This document shows positions 58,138-64,000 of a stretch of DNA of 64,000 nucleotides, one piece after another. A program made the position numbers and the translations under genes. The DNA is from a virus. A model generated the notes under the pieces. The model had not been told where the DNA came from. It did no database searches and worked only from the letters and a program-made list of their open reading frames with translations. The DNA lies in IMG/VR virus record IMGVR_UViG_3300042691_028354, positions 22,493 through 86,492 of that record; one strand, given 5' to 3'. Positions within the stretch are counted from its first letter, which is position 1. The number at the start of each line of letters is the position of its first letter.

Positions 58138-59360
58138 GCAAGTACGAAGAAGCCGCTGAGCGATTGCGCTCACTCGAGGCAATGGACGAACCAACCAAAG
58201 ATCGTCCGACCTACCCCAGTGGATGGGAGCCGGGTGTCACCTGGAACGGTGATCACGGCGAAATCACCACCGGCACTCTGCCTGAAGCCCCCAACGAATG
58301 GGGCCACCTTCTCGCCGAGCGCGGTCTTGATCCGAACATGTACGAGATCGTGGGCGACTCGGTCCGTTGGACGTCCTATGACGGATGGCGTCGAGATGGC
58401 GCCGACGAACCGGCGTACTCGGCAATCTGTTACTCCTACAAGGCCGAGATCCGACTCCGCCGGCGTTCACTCGGCTTTGACTGTGAGGAACTCCTCAAAG
58501 AGCTCCACCAGGACAAGGCCCCCAAGGCAGTTGCGGTCAGGGCCGAGACCGACGCCACATGGCTGGTGAACCTGTCGGACTGGCAGATCGGCAACGCCGA
58601 CGACGGGGGAGTGCGCACCCAAATCAACGCCCTTGCCGCACTGCCCGACCTACTCGGCGATGCGCTCAAGCGTATTCAGAAGACCAACCCCGTCAATCAC
58701 ATCGTGGTCGCCGGACTCGGGGATCTCCTTGAAGGCACCTGTGGCTTCTACCCCTCACAGACCTTTCAGGTTGAACTTGATCGACGAGAGCAGGCCCGAG
58801 TTGTACGTCGGGCATTGACCGAGATCGTTCGGTCACTCGCAAAGAAGGGCCTCCCTGTCACCGTCACCGCCGTCGGCGGCAACCACGGTGAGAACCGACA
58901 GAACGGTAAGCGCTTCACCGGCTTCGGCGACAACGACGACGTCGCAGTGTTCGAGCAGGTTGCCGAGATCTTCGCCGAGTCCAACTACGAAAACGTCGGG
59001 TTCCGACTTCCGGCCGACCGTATGGCAGTTGCCATTGAAATGCACGGTCAAATCGTGTCTTGGACCCACGGCCACCTTCCCCGCCCGAAGGGCAACGCAG
59101 CCGAGACCATGTGGGGTTGGTGGAAGGACCAGATCATGGGTCGCTACTACCCAGCGGTTGCCGACGCCAACATCCTCGTCACTGGTCACTATCACCATCT
59201 CAACGTCAAGCAGCAAGAAGGACGCACCGTCTTTGTGTGTCCGTCACTAACCGCAGTTGGCGACTGGTACTCCAACTCAACCGGCGTACAAACCGTTCCT
59301 GGGACGCTCACGTTCCGAGTTGATTCAAATGGATGGAACAACCTCGAGGTGATCCGTTGA
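58134..59360 (+). CDS. Calcineurin-like metallophosphoesterase / nuclease
   Basis: A 408-aa protein. Metal motifs in order: LSDWQIG (Asp, with Gln for the usual His), GLGDLLEG, GGNHGENR, WTHGHLP and TGHYHH. The N-terminal ~140 residues are unique to such phage proteins. Probably a Mre11/SbcD-like DNA nuclease. Confidence 0.82.
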   Translation: MSKYEEAAERLRSLEAMDEPTKDRPTYPSGWEPGVTWNGDHGEITTGTLPEAPNEWGHLLAERGLDPNMYEIVGDSVRWTSYDGWRRDGADEPAYSAICYSYKAEIRLRRRSLGFDCEELLKELHQDKAPKAVAVRAETDATWLVNLSDWQIGNADDGGVRTQINALAALPDLLGDALKRIQKTNPVNHIVVAGLGDLLEGTCGFYPSQTFQVELDRREQARVVRRALTEIVRSLAKKGLPVTVTAVGGNHGENRQNGKRFTGFGDNDDVAVFEQVAEIFAESNYENVGFRLPADRMAVAIEMHGQIVSWTHGHLPRPKGNAAETMWGWWKDQIMGRYYPAVADANILVTGHYHHLNVKQQEGRTVFVCPSLTAVGDWYSNSTGVQTVPGTLTFRVDSNGWNNLEVIR

Positions 59361-59581
59361 TGTGGGGCGGCTTTGCACTAGGAGCCGCCGTCACTTTGTT
59401 CGTGTTGATGGTGCTCATCACTGTGTCTGCTGCGGTCAATGCGACCAAAGCAGTGCAGACGCTAGAGAAACGCGTCAACGCAATGCAGCGCCACATCATG
59501 GACCGCCAGTTGATGGAAATGCTTGATGACGGCGCCATCTTCGACGGGGACTTCGGTAGCGACGAAGAGGAAGAACTGTGA
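59360..59581 (+). CDS. Membrane-anchored coiled-coil protein with acidic end
   Basis: A 73-aa protein: one TM (about 4-26), coiled coil, then DDGAIFDGDFGSDEEEEL. Start overlaps the previous stop (TGATG). Unknown function. Confidence 0.62.
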   Translation: MWGGFALGAAVTLFVLMVLITVSAAVNATKAVQTLEKRVNAMQRHIMDRQLMEMLDDGAIFDGDFGSDEEEEL

Positions 59582-59895
59582 GCGACCGTCTCAAATACAT
59601 CGCGCCTCGCCCCGGAATCACCTCGGCGAACAAGCTGTTCAGAAATCGCAAGAAGGCAAAAGATCGCGGCTCGGTTGTCGAGGTCGTTTGGTGGGACGCG
59701 GTCAGCGTCGGTGCCGTCGACTGGGAAGACGAACACTCAGTTGACATCAAGCCAGCGCTTTCTTTCGTCGTCGGTTACGTCGTTGCCGACACCGAAGAAG
59801 CCCTGACCATTGTCAGCCTCGTCAACGAAGACTCCTACGCCCACGGCATCTGCATCCCGAAGGGGATGGTTCATGAGGTGCGTGAACTCTCATGA
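59578..59895 (+). CDS. Hypothetical protein, 105 aa
   Basis: Strand-rich, with VVEVVWWDAVS and SFVVGYVVADTEEALTIVS. GTGA at the start and ATGA at the end tie it to its neighbours. The pattern suggests a small regulatory or binding fold, not named. Confidence 0.62.
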   Translation: MSDRLKYIAPRPGITSANKLFRNRKKAKDRGSVVEVVWWDAVSVGAVDWEDEHSVDIKPALSFVVGYVVADTEEALTIVSLVNEDSYAHGICIPKGMVHEVRELS

Positions 59896-60263
59896 CTCCG
59901 CAGTTCCCCATCCTCACCTACGCCGGTACTTCAGGTCACAGCCCGGCTGATACGTCTCAGGCTCGAGCGCAGTACCTCGACGCTTCAGGTATCACTGGAA
60001 GCGTTCAGGCAATCGCCTACGAAGCAGTCGTCGCCGCCGGCTACATGGGCATGACTCAAAAAGAGATCGCGGCCTGTGCGAACTTGTCAAACCGTACGGT
60101 TTCAAGCGCACTGACCAACCTTCACAAGAGTGGTCACCTTGCGCGACTGTCTCAGGCGCGCAGTGGATCAAAGATCTACATCCACCCACGCGAGATTGAC
60201 GGCCGCCAAACAGAGAACCCCGGCGCCCATCACTGCCCAGGTTGCCGGTGCGGTGAGTCGTGA
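59892..60263 (+). CDS. Winged-helix DNA-binding protein
   Basis: A 123-aa protein: MTQKEIAACANLSNRTVSSALTNLHKSGHLAR is a MarR-type HTH and wing start. The C-terminal HCPGCRC may bind zinc. Directly precedes the DNA methyltransferase with a GTGA overlap. Confidence 0.75.
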   Translation: MTPQFPILTYAGTSGHSPADTSQARAQYLDASGITGSVQAIAYEAVVAAGYMGMTQKEIAACANLSNRTVSSALTNLHKSGHLARLSQARSGSKIYIHPREIDGRQTENPGAHHCPGCRCGES

Positions 60264-61588
60264 TCTTCGGGTCCTTGTTCTCGGGAGGAGGCGGCGGCGA
60301 TCACGGGCTGATGCGCGCTGGCATGACGCCGGCCTTCGGTTGCGAGATCGACCCCAAAGCACGAGCGGTGCTTCGCCGCAATCACCCCGGCATTCACATC
60401 TATCACGACGTACGCGAGGTAACCCGTGACCGACTCATTGCAGATGGAATCACTCTTCCTCGACTCATCTTCGGAGGAAGCCCCTGCCAAGACCTCTCCG
60501 TGGCTGGCAAGCGTGCTGGGTTGGCTGGAGAGCGAAGTGGACTCTTCCACGAACAGTGCCGAATCGCCGACGAGTGCGGAGCCGATTGGGTCATTTGGGA
60601 AAATGTCGTTGGCGCTTTCTCCTCCAACAAAGGTGAAGACTTCGCTGTCGTTCTCGGCGGACTCACAGGACATGTCCCCACTGTTCCCAGTAAGGGATGG
60701 CGAAGTGCCGGTATCTGCGTCGGACCCAAGCGCGTCGCCGTATGGCGGGTGCTTGACGCTCAAGCTTTCGGAGTTCCCCAGCGACGCCGTCGAGTCTTCG
60801 TTGTCGCAGGTCCTCGAGCCGTGGCACGACGACTTGTTGAACTTCTGTTTGAGTCCGAAAGCGGCGGCGGGAATCTTGCGACGCTCAAAGAAGCGCGGCC
60901 GATCACTACCGGAGCCACTCAATGGCGCGCTGCAACATCTAGCACGGGAACACCCACCGATCTAGTTCAGTGCCTTACGACAAAGGGCGGCAATCGGCTC
61001 AATGTCTACGAGGAGTCCTACATCCTTGAGGCTCGCGGCACCAACATGCCCACGACTGAAGTGGTCGGCACACTTGCTCCTGGTGCTCACGGCGCTGGAC
61101 CGAAATCGGTCAACGGGCAGGACGCATACAGCGGACAACTGATCCCTGTGCAGTTGGCTGTGCAAAGCGCCGTCGATGTCGCTGAGAACCAACGAAACGA
61201 AGTGCGCTTCTCAAGTGTCGCATCGTGTGTCTCTCAAGGCGGGGGCCGTCCCGGTCAAGGTCGCAACGTCGTCATGTACGACCAGCCCGAGCAATCCGCA
61301 CCAGTGGGTTCTTTCACCGCCGACGGTTCCAACATTGTCGTAAGGCGTCTGACTCCACTCGAGTGTGAACGACTGATGGGTTGGCCCGATCGCTGGACCG
61401 CCGAAGGCATTGACGACGACGGAAACAACATCACCATCCCAGCAACGCAGCGTTATCGCATCTGCGGAAACGGCATTGTCGCCAACGTCACCGAGTGGCT
61501 TGGCGCGCGCCTGGAACGTCTTACGTCCGACCATCAACCACCAACACAAACGGAGATGACATCTGAAAACAAAAAGGACTGCACATGA
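60260..61588 (+). CDS. Cytosine-C5 DNA methyltransferase
   Basis: A 442-aa protein with the full motif order: FGSLFSGGGGGDHGLMRAG (I), GGSPCQDLSVAGKRAGL with catalytic C76 (IV), WENV (VI), QRRRRVFVV (VIII), a variable target-recognition region of about 190 residues, then LECERLMGWPDRWT and CGNGIVANV (IX/X). No restriction gene lies next to it, so it is an orphan phage enzyme. Ends in a 4-nt overlap with the transporter gene. Confidence 0.93.
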   Translation: MIFGSLFSGGGGGDHGLMRAGMTPAFGCEIDPKARAVLRRNHPGIHIYHDVREVTRDRLIADGITLPRLIFGGSPCQDLSVAGKRAGLAGERSGLFHEQCRIADECGADWVIWENVVGAFSSNKGEDFAVVLGGLTGHVPTVPSKGWRSAGICVGPKRVAVWRVLDAQAFGVPQRRRRVFVVAGPRAVARRLVELLFESESGGGNLATLKEARPITTGATQWRAATSSTGTPTDLVQCLTTKGGNRLNVYEESYILEARGTNMPTTEVVGTLAPGAHGAGPKSVNGQDAYSGQLIPVQLAVQSAVDVAENQRNEVRFSSVASCVSQGGGRPGQGRNVVMYDQPEQSAPVGSFTADGSNIVVRRLTPLECERLMGWPDRWTAEGIDDDGNNITIPATQRYRICGNGIVANVTEWLGARLERLTSDHQPPTQTEMTSENKKDCT

Positions 61589-62100
61589 ATCGCACTATTG
61601 GCTTCATCAGTTTGGCCGGCTTCTTGGCGTCGATTCCGTTCGCCAACTGGTGGCTCAATGAGAATGGTTTCTGGGATGCGCCACTACTCGGCCCCATCCC
61701 ATCGGCTCTTTGGGTCGTTGCTATCAGTTTCGTCCTGCGTGACATCACGCAGATCACCATCGGCAAGGAATGGGCGTGGTCGGCGATTCTTGTCGGCGCT
61801 CTACTCTCGTGGTGGCTTGCATCTCCAGCTCTTGCCGTTGCATCTGGCGTCGCATTCCTAATCTCGGAATCAATCGATGCAGCGATCTTCACCCCACTTG
61901 CGAACCGAGGACGCTTTCTCCTCGGAGTGACAATCTCCGGCTACGTCGCCGGGTTCGTCGACTCGGCAGTATTCCTTCAGATCGCCTTCGGCTCCACCAG
62001 TGGTTGGTGGCAGTTGGGAGTGGCGAAGGCCATTGTCGTGATGGCGGCAACGCCGGTCGCTTTGGTGGTGCGTCGTGGTCTACTACGGCAATCCGTGTAG
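61585..62100 (+). CDS. VUT/YhhQ-like transporter
   Basis: A 171-aa protein with five or six hydrophobic segments. FANWWLNENGF, LRDITQITIG and ASGVAFLISESIDAAIFTPL match the VUT (YhhQ/QueT-like) pattern. Known members import queuosine precursors such as preQ0. It overlaps the TGT/DpdA-like gene by 26 nt. Confidence 0.78.
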   Translation: MNRTIGFISLAGFLASIPFANWWLNENGFWDAPLLGPIPSALWVVAISFVLRDITQITIGKEWAWSAILVGALLSWWLASPALAVASGVAFLISESIDAAIFTPLANRGRFLLGVTISGYVAGFVDSAVFLQIAFGSTSGWWQLGVAKAIVVMAATPVALVVRRGLLRQSV

Positions 62101-62773
62101 CGAAGAAGTACGCGCCGCTATGCGAGCCGGTCTGATCGGATACATCGACACCCCGAAGCAAGGGAACAAGCGCGAGCCAGAGCTTGATTGGATCGCCGAC
62201 AACGGTTGCTTCTCAAGTGCTTGGAACGACAAGCAATGGTGGTCATGGATCTCGACTCAGCCGAAGACCATGCGCTTTGCCACTGCACCTGACGTTGTCT
62301 CCGATTGGCAGGCGACTCTTGAGCGGTTCGAGTTCTGGCAACCAGTCATGGCCGAGATAGATCTGCCTATCGCTTGTGTTGCTCAGGATGGCGCCGAAGT
62401 CGATGAGATCCCGTGGGACCGCATCGCTGCTGTCTTCATTGGCGGCTCGACTGAGTGGAAGTTGAGCAAGCACTCAGAAGCCATCATCGCCGAGGCGAAC
62501 AGGCGCAAGACCTGGGCGCACGTCGGTCGCGTGAACAGTCTCAAGAGGATGCGTTGGGCCAAGCAATGCGGAGCCGACTCTGTCGACGGAACGATGCTCA
62601 CTTTCGCCCCCAGCAAGCGTCTTCCTCAACTCCTGCGGTGGCTTCAGATCATCCACCAAGAGGAGACCTTGTGGCCCAACGGCATCACCGCCGGCCATGA
62701 GTCCCAATCTTCCCCTCACCCGATAACAAACATGAACGGATCGAGCGATGCCTGCTATCACTCAAATCGGTAA
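62075..62773 (+). CDS. TGT/DpdA-like protein
   Basis: A 232-aa protein. VYYGNPCSEEVRAAM, IDTPKQGN, WIADNGCFS, ATAPDVVSDWQATL, ACVAQDG, FIGGSTEWK, HVGRVNSLKRM and SVDGT follow the order of a short TIM-barrel tRNA-guanine-transglycosylase-like fold, as in phage DpdA-type proteins. Those exchange guanine in DNA for a 7-deazaguanine. GTG start inside the transporter gene. The identity is moderate and rests on motif memory plus the neighbour. Confidence 0.68.
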   Translation: MVYYGNPCSEEVRAAMRAGLIGYIDTPKQGNKREPELDWIADNGCFSSAWNDKQWWSWISTQPKTMRFATAPDVVSDWQATLERFEFWQPVMAEIDLPIACVAQDGAEVDEIPWDRIAAVFIGGSTEWKLSKHSEAIIAEANRRKTWAHVGRVNSLKRMRWAKQCGADSVDGTMLTFAPSKRLPQLLRWLQIIHQEETLWPNGITAGHESQSSPHPITNMNGSSDACYHSNR

Positions 62774-62945
62774 GACCTCTTTGCCTGACCCAGAGTCCTG
62801 GCCAATAGAGGTCCGTAGCAACGATGGTGAGACCGTTATCGGCTCACTGGTCAATGACGGCAAGGGAAGCACGACCCTTCAGTACGCCGCCGGCCAGTTG
62901 CCCCATCAGACCTACCCACTCAAGAAGAAGCACAGGGCCAACTGA
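62748..62945 (+). CDS. Hypothetical protein, 65 aa
   Basis: Beta-rich (VRSNDGETVIGSLVNDG) with a basic end. ATG lies inside the previous gene (26-nt overlap) and TGATG joins the next. Unknown function. Confidence 0.55.
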   Translation: MPAITQIGKTSLPDPESWPIEVRSNDGETVIGSLVNDGKGSTTLQYAAGQLPHQTYPLKKKHRAN

Positions 62946-63235
62946 TGGACCCGTGCGTCTGCTCAGACAGCCCATACAGCCCGACCATCCAGAAGGACGA
63001 AGCCACCGGCCGACTCCTTCTCGGTGTGCCGGAAGGGTGTGAGATCTGCCCGATCTCGATGGAGGCCCTCGCGGCCATCGTCGCCATGGTCAACGAGGTC
63101 ACTCCCCTCGAAGGTCAGATCGCCATTGTTCTGCCGACCCTTGTGGCTGCCCGGCTCCGTGACGGAGTGGCGACCACTGATGACTTCCTCGTTGTCGAAG
63201 GCGCATGCGGTGAAGCACTGGGGAGTGAGCGATGA
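62945..63235 (+). CDS. Hypothetical protein with N-terminal cysteines
   Basis: A 96-aa protein: PCVCSDSP and later CEICP suggest a metal site; the remainder is helical. Overlaps the next gene by ATGA. Confidence 0.58.
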   Translation: MDPCVCSDSPYSPTIQKDEATGRLLLGVPEGCEICPISMEALAAIVAMVNEVTPLEGQIAIVLPTLVAARLRDGVATTDDFLVVEGACGEALGSER

Positions 63236-63414
63236 CCACCTCACTTGAGAGCCGAATGCTCTCAACCCAAACCCACTACGCCCAAGAGGACACTCAGAGC
63301 CTGATAGTCACCGCCGAGTGCGGATGCCGTGAGTGGCCCGTCGTTCTCGGTGGCCAACTCGGTCGCTGCGGACTGTGCCAAGAGCGGGCAATCGTCAAGA
63401 GGGCCGAGCGATGA
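63232..63414 (+). CDS. Zinc-ribbon-like protein, 60 aa
   Basis: AECGCREWP and GRCGLCQE give two Cys pairs for one zinc. Small phage regulators often look like this. No family named. Confidence 0.58.
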   Translation: MTTSLESRMLSTQTHYAQEDTQSLIVTAECGCREWPVVLGGQLGRCGLCQERAIVKRAER

Positions 63415-63451
63415 GTGACCGAACCCGACCCAGGGCAACGGAGGCCTAGCA

Positions 63452-63805
63452 ATGACCGATACGACGCCGGCCGAGAGAGTCGCAGTGATGGAGGAACTCA
63501 CCGAGATGGTGGAGTTGATCTCCGGCGACCTCAAATACGTGCAGGGTCTACTCGAGGACCTCATCGCACTGGGGGAAACCACCACACCGATAGGGGACGG
63601 GCGGCTACTTCCCTCCACGTTGGCGAGCCTCGGACTGTCCGAATCTCCTAGGGGAGAGAACAACACCGAGAGAGCAAACACTGGGGGAGAAGAGAACCCC
63701 TCTGGGCCGAGTCACAGGCACGGCCAAATACCGACCTCACGGCCCAAGCATCCGTGGGCACAGGCTAGAAACCGCCTGTGGGGACACCGATGGGGCCATT
63801 CATGA
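63452..63805 (+). CDS. Hypothetical protein with helical N-terminus
   Basis: A 117-aa protein: residues 1-55 amphipathic helix, the rest Gly/Ser/Arg-rich and disordered. ATGA overlap with the WhiB-like gene, so translation is coupled. Confidence 0.55.
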   Translation: MTDTTPAERVAVMEELTEMVELISGDLKYVQGLLEDLIALGETTTPIGDGRLLPSTLASLGLSESPRGENNTERANTGGEENPSGPSHRHGQIPTSRPKHPWAQARNRLWGHRWGHS

Positions 63806-64000
63806 CCGGCGCGCCCGAGAACGGTTCATTGCCGGATAAGGGTGCTATGCCACCATCACAGGATGCGTGGAAGGCATCGGCTAGATGCAGTGGGGTAACG
63901 CACATGATGTTCCCCGCAGGGCATAAGGACATCACCTACATCACACCGGCACGGGAGATCTGTGCGCAATGTCCGGTGACGACCGAGTTCTTGGACTATG
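63802..64000 (+). CDS. WhiB-like regulator, 3' end outside window
   Basis: The first 66 codons are present. W23, C29, then FPAG (37-40), ARE (50-52) and ICAQCPV with C54 and C57 fit WhiB-family N-termini, which are restricted to Actinobacteria and their phages. The fourth cluster Cys, expected at residue 63 (CPVxxxC), is Phe. So the usual [4Fe-4S] site lacks one ligand in the visible part. Confidence 0.83.
   Translation, partial: MTGAPENGSLPDKGAMPPSQDAWKASARCSGVTHMMFPAGHKDITYITPAREICAQCPVTTEFLDY

Noticed and set aside
60426-60965. Second 179-codon frame inside the DNA methyltransferase gene
   Set aside because: The methyltransferase frame has all conserved motifs there, and the other frame is Ser/Pro-rich with no ribosome site.

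Overview
The window is a 64-kb piece of the genome of a contractile-tailed (myovirus-like) phage, and both ends are cut. Support for a phage: large terminase, portal-MuF fusion, HK97-type prohead protease, sheath, tube, frameshifted tail chaperone, a 1368-aa tape measure, gp25- and J-like baseplate proteins, and several fibres. The host is probably an actinobacterium. A WhiB-like gene is cut by the right edge, Rad52/Cas4-like recombination genes and short helix-turn-helix proteins resemble those of actinophages, and many starts look leaderless. No integrase, tRNA or CRISPR array was seen. Names come from reading motifs by eye, not from searches.

Layout. 1-12.57 kb, minus strand: head genes in the order membrane peptide, portal-MuF, a very large protease fusion, and three Cys-containing head-region proteins, the last running off the left edge. 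No separate major capsid gene is recognised and it may lie left of the window. 12.64-17.9 kb, plus: large terminase, diverging from the portal over a 66-bp gap, then recombination genes (Rad52-like annealing protein, RecB/Cas4-like nuclease), a glycosyltransferase and an HNH nuclease. 17.9-19.0 kb, minus: a GNAT-like protein and a small structural-looking protein. 19.1-23.1 kb, plus: RuvC-like resolvase and a ParB-like / PP-loop / ParB-like cluster resembling IbrA/IbrB. 23.1-45.4 kb: connector, tail completion, sheath, tube, chaperone pair, tape measure with an M15-like peptidase end, hub, spike, gp25, J, tail protein I-like and fibre genes. 45.4-46.4 kb: three small membrane proteins (holin/lysis candidates). 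46.5-54 kb: a second fibre block with a long collagen-like fibre, followed directly by a prolyl-4-hydroxylase-like 2OG-Fe(II) oxygenase and a GT2-TPR glycosyltransferase. 54-57.4 kb: small genes, a second PP-loop protein and a SAM methyltransferase. 57.4-64 kb: MarR-like repressor with a candidate operator, metallophosphoesterase, cytosine-C5 DNA methyltransferase, a VUT/YhhQ-like transporter overlapping a TGT/DpdA-like protein, small Cys proteins and WhiB.

How it may work together. Head and tail modules diverge from one short control region. Two units look like modification systems. One would act on collagen-like tail fibres (fibre, hydroxylase, glycosyltransferase). The other would act on DNA (precursor importer, base-exchange enzyme, C5 methyltransferase), and no synthesis genes for a 7-deazaguanine precursor are in the window. 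Both are inferences from motifs and gene order.
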